This document shows positions 35,210 to 43,569 of a DNA stretch of 64,000 bases, one piece after another. The stretch covers positions 39,710 to 103,709 of the forward strand of contig NZ_JBHSHL010000007.1 of assembly GCF_042652965.1 (NCBI RefSeq), written 5' to 3'. The stretch's first letter is position 1, and every line of letters begins with the position of its first letter. Under the pieces are notes generated by a model, which did not search any database, was not told the origin of the DNA, and was given only the letters and a program-made list of their open reading frames with translations. The DNA is from Filifactor villosus (GTDB lineage: Bacteria; Bacillota; Clostridia; Peptostreptococcales; Filifactoraceae). The translations under genes and the position numbers were made by a program.

Positions 35210-36616
35210 TTACCTGGCTCCCTTAGATAAGAATACCACCTTGATCGTCTTCAAGATCAAACGAATATCCTTTCCTATATTCCAATCGTGGATATATTCT
35301 CTATCCAAGGCCACCACCTGTTCAAAATCGGTAATGTCACTTCGTCCCGATACCTGCCACATTCCCGTGATCCCGGGTTTCATGGCCAATCGTGCCTTGT
35401 GATGTTTCTCATACTTCTCATACTCGTCGACGGTAGGAGGTCTTGTACCCACCAAACTCATATCTCCGATCAGAACATTCCAAAACTGAGGAAGTTCATC
35501 GATACTCGTTTTGCGTATAAACTTGCCTATCGGTGTGATCCTAGGGTCGTTTTCCATCTTAAACATAAGACCGTCCATCTGATTATGTTTCATCAACTCT
35601 TTTTTGCGTTCCTCCGCATCCATATACATCGATCGGAGCTTATACAACGTAAAAATACGCCCGTTTCTCCCCACACGCTTCTGCTTAAAAAAGATCGGTC
35701 CCGGCGAGGTAATATAGATGATCGGAGCTACAATGATAAAGATGGGAAGAGCGATCATAAGTCCTACGACAGCTCCGGTAATATCCATCATCCTCTTGAG
35801 AAACAGGTCTCTTTCACTCACATAACTTGAGCAGGAGGTCAACACATTCACTTCTCCGAACTTATTCGGGAATATGATATTTAAGCCCTCTTCCGCCTTG
35901 TATACATCAAAGTGAACTGTGATGCCCATACTCAAGAGATTTTGCGCCAGAGCCTCCACTTTTTCGGTCCTCATAATATGGGTAATCAGCACCTCGTCAA
36001 CCACCTCGGAAAGTGCATAATTCAAAATTTCGTTCTCTCCCAAAAGACAGTTTTCACAACACTTATATCCTTTGTCGATTCTTCCCAATACTCCAAACAT
36101 CAGCTTGCTGTATTTCTTCGGAGCCTTATTCTCAATGTATTCGTTCATATGAGAAATATGCCGTGCATCGGTGATCAACAAAAGTACATTGGTCTTTCCT
36201 CTTTCGGAACGTTCCTTACACATTTTTTTTAGAAAACAACGAATCAAGTAAGAACTGACCAGACCCGTCACATACCAAAAAAGTACAATACCTCTGGAAA
36301 AGGTGTTCATATCCCGAAAAATAAAGAGCCTGACCAATTCCAAAAAACATACCAATGAAACGAGTTGGAATGATTTTATAAACTCGAGATAGTAACCCCT
36401 CTTACAAATGCCCTTATAGTTTTCACTGAAAAAGGCAACCAGGAAGGTCGTGAATATGATACTTATTCCAAAAAGGAAATAACTCTCCGTACCGGAAATA
36501 TCTTTAAACAACCTTCTCAACAAAAAGGCAAGTAGCAAGGAGCCTTGCAGCGCCAAAATATCTCCTGCCAAATATGCAGAATTATAGTATATTCCGTTTT
36601 CTTCACGAACAAACAT
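35210..36616 (-). CDS. Polyprenyl-phosphate sugar-1-phosphate transferase (initiating transferase)
   Basis: About 468 aa. The N-terminal half has four to five TM helices and a degenerate Rossmann-like domain. The C-terminal 200 residues are a bacterial sugar transferase domain: KRMMDITGAVVGLMIALPIF, SPGPIFFKQKRVGRNGRIF, KLRSM, RKTSIDELPQFWNVLIGDMSLVGTRPP and MKPGITGMWQVSGRSDI. It loads the first sugar phosphate (probably Glc or Gal) onto undecaprenyl phosphate, starting repeat-unit synthesis. The start at 36616 follows GGGGGGTATAGAA; an upstream in-frame extension to 36655 is unsupported. It follows the Wzz-like gene by 52 nt. Confidence 0.92.
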   Translation of the reverse strand: MFVREENGIYYNSAYLAGDILALQGSLLLAFLLRRLFKDISGTESYFLFGISIIFTTFLVAFFSENYKGICKRGYYLEFIKSFQLVSLVCFLELVRLFIFRDMNTFSRGIVLFWYVTGLVSSYLIRCFLKKMCKERSERGKTNVLLLITDARHISHMNEYIENKAPKKYSKLMFGVLGRIDKGYKCCENCLLGENEILNYALSEVVDEVLITHIMRTEKVEALAQNLLSMGITVHFDVYKAEEGLNIIFPNKFGEVNVLTSCSSYVSERDLFLKRMMDITGAVVGLMIALPIFIIVAPIIYITSPGPIFFKQKRVGRNGRIFTLYKLRSMYMDAEERKKELMKHNQMDGLMFKMENDPRITPIGKFIRKTSIDELPQFWNVLIGDMSLVGTRPPTVDEYEKYEKHHKARLAMKPGITGMWQVSGRSDITDFEQVVALDREYIHDWNIGKDIRLILKTIKVVFLSKGAR

Positions 36617-36668
36617 TTCTATACCCCCCGAACCGTTTCGTGGGCTTGCCATCATCGCTGTCTAAGGT

Positions 36669-38129
36669 CTAATATTTTTTCGTGATATCCCTGTTATCCG
36701 TTCTATTTAGAATCGAACCCGCTATATTCGCGGATACCTGTCGAAGTCTATATACACCTTTCTCAAATAATTCGCATGAAACACTGTCCTGCTTTACAAC
36801 CAACAATACTGCATTCGAATACGACGATAGTTCCAAGGCATCGGAACAAAGAGTTACCGGAGGAGTGTCAAGCAACACATAGTCATAGCCGCCTTCAATT
36901 TCTCCCACAACCGTCTTCATCGCTTTTGTTCCCCAAACATCTGTCTTCTTGTCGGAATCATTTCCCGCAGGGATCAGATCCGGCCCTTGAGGAGTTTTTA
37001 CGACATACTCCATATGATCCTTGCCTCGAGCAAACATCTCCACGAGTCCTTTGTTATTGTCCACACTGAACACCTTATGAAGCGAAGGTCTTCTCAAATT
37101 ACAGTCCACAAGCAATACCTTCTTGCCTTCACTTGCCAAAACACACGCCAAATTCGAAGCGACCGTACTTGTTCCCTGTGCTTCCTTCACGCTTGTCAAC
37201 AATAAGGTCTTTGCCTTTTTGTCCTCTGAAGGAAGAGAGTTAACGATCGTTCTGATCCCTTTAAACGCTCCTGTTACAAAAGAGTTAGGTTCCCTGATTA
37301 CAACGGGTTCCACGACAACTTTCGCACCTGCCTTACCCGAAGTGTAGTTCGGAACGGAGCCAAGTACGGAAATCCCCATTTTATTATGAATATCCTCTTC
37401 CGTCTTTATTGTATTACGCATATTTTCGATCACAAGAGCTGAACCGATCGCCAGGAGCAAACCGAGAAGGAATCCTCCCAAAACCACCTGTTTTTTGTTG
37501 GTCCTCATTGGATGTTGCGGCATTTGAGGAGCTTCTATCACCTCAAGATTTGCAGCTCCGGAAATCTTTTCTATCGCGTCAGAAAACGTTTGCATAAACA
37601 CATCACAAGCCTTAAAGACCTGATCCGGATTTTCTCCGACTACTCTGAGATTCAAAAGCTGAGTACCCTTAATATGGGTCAGTTGGATCTGTACATCTCC
37701 ATTTTGAGAAATGTTCAACTGCTCTTTTACCTTCTGCATCACCTCGCGGGACTTTGCAATTTCAGTATAGGTAGGTGCGATCTGTTGTCCGAAATTCACA
37801 TCTTCCATCACAAAACCCTGCTGTTTCTGTTCTTCACGCCTTACCGTTTCATCAAATCTCGCACTCTCTTCGTTTCTCTTCTCTCCCTTAGCAGTTACAA
37901 TCTCATCTTTTCTCGTGGTCTCTCCCTTAGTAACGATCTCTGTCTGCTTCCATGCCTCTCCTTTTTTTATCAGCACTTTTGTCGATGCCTGATACATCGG
38001 GGTGGTGAAAGAATCGCTCATATATGCTCCGATGACTGCACATATAAGCGGAAGAAGCAAAATCGACTTCCAATATTTTCTTACTATCCAAAGCAATTCC
38101 CTAGACTCCATTACTTCTTCGCTCCTCAT
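36669..38129 (-). CDS. Wzz chain-length regulator fused to a degenerate BY-kinase domain
   Basis: About 486 aa, a one-piece version of CpsC/CpsD. TM segments at about 21-40 and 215-234 enclose an external Wzz domain with a charged insertion (57-109). The C-terminal cytoplasmic domain has the BY-kinase/MinD fold. Its Walker A reads VKEAQGTSTVASNL where kinases have GEGKST, so the nucleotide-binding lysine is Thr (codon 37170-37172). Walker A' is VDCNLRRP, with Asn for the second acidic residue. Walker B LLDTPPV is intact. The usual C-terminal tyrosine cluster is reduced to one terminal Tyr. It probably controls chain length, but kinase activity is doubtful. The start at 38129 follows AAAGGG; a GTG at 38195 lacks a binding site. 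Confidence 0.86.
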   Translation of the reverse strand: MRSEEVMESRELLWIVRKYWKSILLLPLICAVIGAYMSDSFTTPMYQASTKVLIKKGEAWKQTEIVTKGETTRKDEIVTAKGEKRNEESARFDETVRREEQKQQGFVMEDVNFGQQIAPTYTEIAKSREVMQKVKEQLNISQNGDVQIQLTHIKGTQLLNLRVVGENPDQVFKACDVFMQTFSDAIEKISGAANLEVIEAPQMPQHPMRTNKKQVVLGGFLLGLLLAIGSALVIENMRNTIKTEEDIHNKMGISVLGSVPNYTSGKAGAKVVVEPVVIREPNSFVTGAFKGIRTIVNSLPSEDKKAKTLLLTSVKEAQGTSTVASNLACVLASEGKKVLLVDCNLRRPSLHKVFSVDNNKGLVEMFARGKDHMEYVVKTPQGPDLIPAGNDSDKKTDVWGTKAMKTVVGEIEGGYDYVLLDTPPVTLCSDALELSSYSNAVLLVVKQDSVSCELFEKGVYRLRQVSANIAGSILNRTDNRDITKKY

Positions 38130-38343
38130 AAGCTTAACCCTTTCTCTCATCATTCGTTTTGTGTACCTTGCGACCCGAACAGCGAATTTATTCACCTGCA
38201 GATAAACACACTCCGCGAGCCCATATTGAAATATGAACGGAAAATCGGCTTTAATATGAAAAGGCTCCCGATGACAAAACCTCTTGATCTATAAACAAAA
38301 AAACCTTCAATTACCAATAAGTACGACTTCCCCTATGGTTGGA

Positions 38344-38349
38344 ATTATA
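38344..38349 (-). promoter_or_regulatory. -10 box for the polysaccharide operon
   Basis: TATAAT on the minus strand in the context AAAATGG-TATAAT-TCC. The -35 position (TTTTAA, about 17 nt further upstream) is poor. It lies about 215 nt before the Wzz-like start codon and is the best promoter candidate for the glycan genes that follow. Confidence 0.45.
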
Positions 38350-38530
38350 CCATTTTTGTTCTATTCTTAAAAGCCCCTTTATGCGTAGCGATTTCTACTC
38401 CCGGAGTTCCCGATGAGGTACCACCAAAGCGGTATCTTATATCCAAATCCTTCATTTTAAATGTTTTCATAATTCTTTCATTTCTTCGTTTTTGTCTCGT
38501 TTCCAAACTTTCCCTTCTATATTTCCTCAT
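38345..38530 (-). CDS. Possible 61-aa basic peptide, uncertain
   Basis: A 61-codon frame with a strong ribosome binding site (CAGGGGGAAAA-ATG), lying directly after the reductase gene on the same strand. The product would be very basic (many Arg and Lys in the first 30 residues), followed by a Gly/Ser/Thr-rich end. It matches no family I know, and its stop overlaps the -10 box of the next operon. It could be a small regulator, a leader peptide or chance. Confidence 0.25.
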   Translation of the reverse strand: MRKYRRESLETRQKRRNERIMKTFKMKDLDIRYRFGGTSSGTPGVEIATHKGAFKNRTKMV

Positions 38531-38597
38531 TTTTCCCCCTGTTTTTTCGAAATTCTTACAAAAAGGAACCTCTGCCCGACAATGTTTCTTCAACGTG

Positions 38598-39506
38598 TTA
38601 TACCTGTCCCCTCAAGAAAGCATAGAACTGTTTTTCAAGCCCCTTCATCTCATCCGGTGCCTTCATCGCATGGCGATACATAAAAAAATTCCCAAATTCG
38701 CTTTGGAAAACCGGCCTCAAGGCGACACTCAGGACGGACACAGGCAATAGGCGAAACAGATGCAGCTGAGGCGGAGAAAGCCTGATCCCCAAACGATCCA
38801 GCTGACGGAAATTTCTCTTTAATCTACTTGCAGCACATCGCATAACCGATTTTTCCATCCCTGCTCTCAGAGGTTCCTCCGCCTCGTAATATGCGCGTGC
38901 AAGAGGGGTGACCATCGCAAGATGGCAAACCTGCCAAGCGTGCATATCTTCCGTGATACGATAAGGGATCTTGCAACAAGCAAACAGGAACGCGAGTTTG
39001 CTAAGACGCAGACTTCTTCTTCCATCTATTTCACCAAACGTAGTAGGCTGAACTGCTCTAGGAGTAAGCCGAGCCTTGAGCACACCCTTTTCGATATAAC
39101 CTCCTGCTCCGGGAAAAGCAGGCAAGATCCTTCCTCTTCCACAGAGTTCTTCCCAAACCTCATACCTTTCCAAAGAATTGACCATGGTTACAATCGTAGG
39201 ACTGCAGTTCTCTGCAAGTTCTGAAAGTGCTTGATGCAAATCATGTTCGCGGACAGCCAAAAGGATATAATCGTAATCATCGTCTTTTCCGAGACTTCCT
39301 ATTACCCTCACCCGTGCCTTCTCAAGGCGTCTTTTCTCCTCATAGAGCAGGCCTTCGGTCTGTAATTGCTCCAGTCTTGAACCCCTTGCATATATACTTA
39401 CCTCACAACCCGCTTTAGAGAAGAGGGCTGCATAGAGGGAGCCGATTACTCCCGCTCCATAGACCAATATTCTTATCTCTTTAATAAAAACCCTTTTCCA
39501 TCTCAT
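38598..39506 (-). CDS. Ketopantoate reductase (PanE/ApbA) family protein
   Basis: About 302 aa. Rossmann start RILVYGAGVIGSLYAALFSKAG with the NADP-binding GxGxxG, then VTMVNSLERYEVWEEL, and AFPGAGGYIEKG in place of the usual GNG-containing segment. The C-terminal helical domain is family-like but the conserved catalytic Lys/Asn region is diverged, so assignment to pantothenate synthesis is uncertain and another 2-hydroxyacid reductase role is possible. The start at 39506 follows AAGGGGAAGCAA; the extension to 39536 is unsupported. It is monocistronic or leads into the small 38.5-kb frame. Confidence 0.75.
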   Translation of the reverse strand: MRWKRVFIKEIRILVYGAGVIGSLYAALFSKAGCEVSIYARGSRLEQLQTEGLLYEEKRRLEKARVRVIGSLGKDDDYDYILLAVREHDLHQALSELAENCSPTIVTMVNSLERYEVWEELCGRGRILPAFPGAGGYIEKGVLKARLTPRAVQPTTFGEIDGRRSLRLSKLAFLFACCKIPYRITEDMHAWQVCHLAMVTPLARAYYEAEEPLRAGMEKSVMRCAASRLKRNFRQLDRLGIRLSPPQLHLFRLLPVSVLSVALRPVFQSEFGNFFMYRHAMKAPDEMKGLEKQFYAFLRGQV

Positions 39507-39675
39507 TTGCTTCCCCTTCCGATCACAATCCAACACTTTGATTTCAGCCCATACCTCCTAAACATCTCTCTGATCAATATGCCGTATGACTACTTTATGC
39601 GGATGATACCCTTCTTAAACATAGTTGTTTGCCGAGTTTTCAAGTTTCGTTAATCTAAAGGAGCTTCTCTAAACA

Positions 39676-41292
39676 TCATCCTGTAAACGGCAGGTAGGTC
39701 ATTATGACTTTTTCGGCCGTCTTGACCCCGTCGACCGCCGCCGACATGATTCCACCCGCATACCCGGCTCCTTCTCCGACAGGATAAACCCCTGCCAGAT
39801 TCGAGAGATGATCTTCATTTCTCTCCATCCGGATCGGTGAAGAACTCCTCGTTTCCACCCCTATCATCAGCCCCTCTGCCGAGGCAAATCCTTCCAATTT
39901 CTCGTCGAAGTAGACCAAGGCCTCCTTCATCGTGCTTATCACATAGTCCGGCAGACATCTGTCCAATGCGGTGTAGGTGATCCCCGGTCGGTAACTGTGA
40001 CGGACGAGCTTTGTTTGATCGAAATCCTTGATATCTTTATCAAGGAAGTCCCCGATCCTCTGAGCGGGAGCACAGTAGGTTCTTCCTCCCTCTTCAAAGG
40101 CGAGTCTCTCCCACCTTCTTTGGAAATCCACCCCCGCCAAGGGATGATCGGAGCCGAAATCCTCCGGTGTTACGTTGACGAGGAGGGCGGAGTTGGCATT
40201 TTCCCCATCTCTCTTGTACTCACTCATCCCATTGGTTACAACCATGCCTTCCTCCGATGCCGCAGCGACGACATAGCCTCCCGGGCACATACAGAAGGTA
40301 TAGGCAGATCTCCCGTTCGGACTGCGGTAGGACAGCTTGTAATCCGCAGCTCCGAGCAGGTCTTTGTAATCTGCGCCGTACTGCGACCTGTTGATCAAAC
40401 TCTGTCTGTGTTCTACACGGACACCGATGGAAAAAGCCTTCTGAGAGATATTGAGCCCTCTGCTATAGAGCATTTCGAAGGTATCTCTGGCACTGTGACC
40501 CGTAGCCAACAGCAGGACTTCGCAGTCCATCCTTTCCTCCGCATTGATCTCGATGCCGACGAGTCTTCCGTCCTCGATTTTTATATCCGTCAACTGCGAT
40601 CGAAAGCGGACTTCTCCTCCCAATTCGATGATTCTTTGGCGAAGTTTTTTTACGGTATCTCGCAAAATATCGGTCCCTATATGAGGTTTGTTCTTATAGA
40701 GGATGTCCTCGGGTGCTCCCGCCTCGATAAAGGCCTCCAACACATTACGACATCTCCTGTCATGAATAAGACTCGTCAGTTTTCCGTCCGAAAACGTGCC
40801 GGCTCCCCCTTCTCCGAACTGTACATTGCTCTGCGTATCAAGCTCTCCCGTCTTCCAAAACCTGTCAATCTTTTTCTTTCTCTCATCGACATCGTCTCCC
40901 CTCTCGAGAAGAAGAGGACGATACCCCCTCCTTGCAAGGATGAGTCCTGCAAAGAGGCCCGCAGGACCCGTTCCGACGATGACCGGTCTGTGGACAAGTT
41001 TTCTGCTTCCCTGCTCTACTTCCAGGTATCTCATATCGCGAGTCAAGGTAAGCGAAAGTTTGGAGCTTTTTCGAAGCAAGGCTTCTTCGCTGTCGGTTTC
41101 AAAATCACAACTGTACACAAAATTGATGTTTTCCTTCTTCCTCGCATCAATCGATTTTTTGTATATCGAAAGATTTCTGACTTTTTGTCTGTTTATACCG
41201 ATCTTTTTTGCAACTTCCTTCTGTAAGAGGGAGAGTTCGTCCTTCTTCGCCAACTCCTTGACAGGAAGTTTTATATTCTGTATCCTGATCAT
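39676..41292 (-). CDS. FAD-dependent dehydrogenase, COG2509 type
   Basis: 538 aa. An N-terminal domain of about 90 residues (IKLPVKELAKKDELSLLQKEV) precedes a Rossmann FAD-binding motif PVIVGTGPAGLFAGLILARRG. Further landmarks are NVQFGEGGAGTFSDGKLTS, LLLATGHSARDTFEML, CMCPGGYVVAAASEEG, YRPGITYTALDRCLPDYV and the C-terminal FAD contact GVYPVGEGAGYAGGIMSAAVDG. This matches the widespread but uncharacterised COG2509 flavoproteins. Substrate unknown. The start is fixed by AAGGAGGACGG-ATG. It is 9 nt from the next flavoprotein gene, forming a run of three tightly packed genes with the esterase. Confidence 0.9.
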   Translation of the reverse strand: MIRIQNIKLPVKELAKKDELSLLQKEVAKKIGINRQKVRNLSIYKKSIDARKKENINFVYSCDFETDSEEALLRKSSKLSLTLTRDMRYLEVEQGSRKLVHRPVIVGTGPAGLFAGLILARRGYRPLLLERGDDVDERKKKIDRFWKTGELDTQSNVQFGEGGAGTFSDGKLTSLIHDRRCRNVLEAFIEAGAPEDILYKNKPHIGTDILRDTVKKLRQRIIELGGEVRFRSQLTDIKIEDGRLVGIEINAEERMDCEVLLLATGHSARDTFEMLYSRGLNISQKAFSIGVRVEHRQSLINRSQYGADYKDLLGAADYKLSYRSPNGRSAYTFCMCPGGYVVAAASEEGMVVTNGMSEYKRDGENANSALLVNVTPEDFGSDHPLAGVDFQRRWERLAFEEGGRTYCAPAQRIGDFLDKDIKDFDQTKLVRHSYRPGITYTALDRCLPDYVISTMKEALVYFDEKLEGFASAEGLMIGVETRSSSPIRMERNEDHLSNLAGVYPVGEGAGYAGGIMSAAVDGVKTAEKVIMTYLPFTG

Positions 41293-41301
41293 CCGTCCTC
41301 C

Positions 41302-42537
41302 TTATGCGTATGCCGCATTTTGTCCCGCAATATATCCCGACGACCATGCCCATTGAAGGTTGTATCCTCCACAGCGTCCGTCAATGTCGACGATCTCGCC
41401 TGCAAGATACAACCCCGCAACGAGCTTGGACTCCATCGTATCCGCACAGATCTCCGCCGTACGCACTCCGCCGGCCGTAACCTGAGAACTCTGCCAACCC
41501 TTGGTGCCCTTGATCACGAACCTCCAGTCGGTCAAAAGATCCAGCAAGGACTTCTTCTCTTTTTCCGACAGGTCGGAGGCTTTTTTACGCAGGTCACTTA
41601 TCCCCGCCTCCTGCAAGACCACGGGGATAAGCCTCTTGTTGATCAGACCGATCATCGACTCTTCCGCCGTCTTTGAATGTGCGGTTCGAAAACGTCGATC
41701 CAGTCTCTTCCTGAGATCTTCCTTGTCCAAGGAATCGATCAATACGAGCTTCAGCTCTCTTTTTTTATGGAACTCCCTCGCCTCCGAGGCCTTCCTGCTC
41801 ACTTGAAGGATGGGCGGCCCCGATACCCCGTAGTTGGTAAAGAGGACATCTCCCCTGTCGTTTGCGATCACTTTCTTACCTTCGATCACCTCGACCGTTC
41901 CCACAAACTTCACTCCGTCGATTCGCTTGAAAAAATCTCCTTCGAGCATAATCTGGACCAGGGCGGGAAAAATCTTTGTCGTGCTGTGTCCTAAGGACTT
42001 TGCAAGCTCAAAACCGTTGCCGTCGGATCCGCTTGAAGGCATGGCACTTCCCCCCGCACACAGAACCACCTTGTCAAACGACAACTTTCTCCCGTCTTCC
42101 AAATCCAGGCTAAAGCCTTTTTTTGTCGGTTTGATCGCTTGAACAAAACTGTCACAGAGCACTTCTATCTTGAGGCGGTGCACCTCGTAGAGAAGGACAT
42201 CGAGGACCGAAGAGGCCTGATCGGACATCGGATAGACCTTTCCCTCTTCTTCCACCTTGTATTCGATGCCCAAGCCTTCAAAGAACTCCAGACTTCTCTC
42301 AACCGAAAACTGCGAAAATGCACTGTAAATAAACTTGGGATTTTCCCCGTTGTAACAGGGAACGTCCGCATTGATATTGGTCAGGTTGCACCGTCCGTTT
42401 CCCGTTGCCAGGATCTTCTTGCCGACCCTCGGATTTCTTTCCAATATCGTTACCTTCGCTCCCATCCTCTTGGCCGAGATCGCAGCTACCAGCCCCGATG
42501 CTCCTCCTCCCACTATCGCAACCGTCGTTCTACTCAT
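41302..42537 (-). CDS. HI0933/YhiN-type flavoprotein (BaiN family)
   Basis: 411 aa. FAD motif VAIVGGGASGLVAAISAKRMGAKV, then RVGKKILATGNGRCNLTN, LCAGGSAMPSSGSDGNGFELAKSLGH, and the C-terminal VTAGGVRTAEICADTMESKLVAGLYLAGEIVDIDGRCGGYNLQWAWSSG pattern that defines the family. BaiN of Clostridium scindens, a member, has been linked to bile-acid dehydroxylation, but most members have unknown substrates. It overlaps the GDSL gene by 8 nt and the next flavoprotein follows 9 nt later, so it is one transcript. Confidence 0.9.
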   Translation of the reverse strand: MSRTTVAIVGGGASGLVAAISAKRMGAKVTILERNPRVGKKILATGNGRCNLTNINADVPCYNGENPKFIYSAFSQFSVERSLEFFEGLGIEYKVEEEGKVYPMSDQASSVLDVLLYEVHRLKIEVLCDSFVQAIKPTKKGFSLDLEDGRKLSFDKVVLCAGGSAMPSSGSDGNGFELAKSLGHSTTKIFPALVQIMLEGDFFKRIDGVKFVGTVEVIEGKKVIANDRGDVLFTNYGVSGPPILQVSRKASEAREFHKKRELKLVLIDSLDKEDLRKRLDRRFRTAHSKTAEESMIGLINKRLIPVVLQEAGISDLRKKASDLSEKEKKSLLDLLTDWRFVIKGTKGWQSSQVTAGGVRTAEICADTMESKLVAGLYLAGEIVDIDGRCGGYNLQWAWSSGYIAGQNAAYA

Positions 42538-43126
42538 CCTTCTTCCCTTCTTCTCTCAAATACTTCGCATAGAAGTTCTTTATATATTCAAACATCTTCC
42601 TGTGTCCTTCCTCATTGGGATGAAGACCGTCCATAAGAAGACTGTCTCTGTCCTCAATCTCTCTGAAAATCGAACCGACATCAATGCAGTCCAAACCGTA
42701 ACTTCGGCAAAGTTCAAAGATCCTGTCGTTGACTTCCTCCGTCTTTTGAATGAACTGCCTGACCTTGGCCTCTTCAAAGTCCCACTCCCGCGTGATCCCT
42801 TCAGTCGGCTCTATCAGAGTGGCCAGTTTGGGCACAATCCCATGTTCCTCGCAAAGCTTGACAATGTCCTCAATCCTGTCTCCAACAGTCTTTGAAGTTC
42901 TTCCCATCAAAAGATCATTGATTCCTCCCATCAGCAACAAGTCTGTCGCCCCCTCGTAGATGACCTCCTCCTGAAAAAAATATATCATATCGAAGACGGT
43001 CGCTCCGTTTGCTCCGTGATTTATCAGCTCGCAGCCGAGAGCCTTATGGAGCAGAGCAAACCAGCTCCCATCCCTCGAAACTCCATATCCATAGGTAATG
43101 CTGTCTCCCAAACAGACTAAACGCAT
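42530..43126 (-). CDS. SGNH/GDSL-type esterase
   Basis: 198 aa without a signal peptide. Block I VCLGDSITYGYGVSRDGSW has the catalytic serine, block III LLMGGINDLLMGRTS the oxyanion Asn, and block V DGLHPNEEGHRKM the catalytic Asp and His. It is related to TesA-like and acyl-hydrolase proteins; natural substrate unknown, cytosolic. The ribosome binding site is GGAGGGAGAGGGG next to the ATG. It is first of the three-gene esterase-flavoprotein-flavoprotein unit. Confidence 0.9.
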   Translation of the reverse strand: MRLVCLGDSITYGYGVSRDGSWFALLHKALGCELINHGANGATVFDMIYFFQEEVIYEGATDLLLMGGINDLLMGRTSKTVGDRIEDIVKLCEEHGIVPKLATLIEPTEGITREWDFEEAKVRQFIQKTEEVNDRIFELCRSYGLDCIDVGSIFREIEDRDSLLMDGLHPNEEGHRKMFEYIKNFYAKYLREEGKKDE

Positions 43127-43569
43127 CCCCTCTCCCTCCTTTTCAACATAAAATCTTTCCCATACTCCGCCGTTTGTACTGCCCTTTCTCTCTTATGGCA
43201 AGAGCCGATCAAAGAATGGGCATATCCGTTCTACAAACTCCGGAGTTTATTTCCTTTTTACCAAGTACACGATATCTAGGACATTGCCACACCGTTTGAA
43301 ACATCATCCGAACATCAATTTCATACAAACGATAAAATTATTGACATGATTGTTGCGACAAAGTTTTGTTCTTTTGCCCCTAAAAAATCAAGGGTTTCCC
43401 CTTTTGCAATATTCCCTCATATAAACGGCTCGGATAAAGGATTCAAAATTCCCTATCCTCTCTTCTTAGCTTAAAACATACACAACCTCTGACAAACAAA
43501 TACTTTTCAAGTTGTGTATCCATAAGAACATATTCTTAAGCAGTCATTTTTAAACTATGCATCTCCCTA
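43127..43569. other. 443-bp gap after the membrane metallopeptidase gene
   Basis: No gene. It has a 9-bp inverted repeat (ATACACAAC at 43478-43486 and GTTGTGTAT at 43511-43519) just past the stop of the upstream gene and a small hairpin with a T-run at 43382-43403. The rest is unremarkable. Confidence 0.4.
43382..43403 (-). terminator. Possible terminator, short stem
   Basis: Minus strand AAGGG-GAAA-CCCTT followed by GATTTTTT. The GNRA-type loop and T-run fit a terminator, but the stem is only 5 bp and it lies 170 nt from the preceding stop. Confidence 0.35.

Larger units (their letters stand above)
38130..38597. other. 468-bp leader region of the polysaccharide locus
   Basis: It contains a -10 box (38344-38349) that would give a leader of about 200 nt. 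A 61-codon basic open frame (38345-38530), listed separately, is the only coding candidate. No clear hairpin terminator or known leader RNA was recognised. Confidence 0.4.

Noticed and set aside
38598..39506. Assigning panE for pantothenate synthesis
   Set aside because: The fold is clear but key active-site regions are diverged and no pantothenate genes are nearby.
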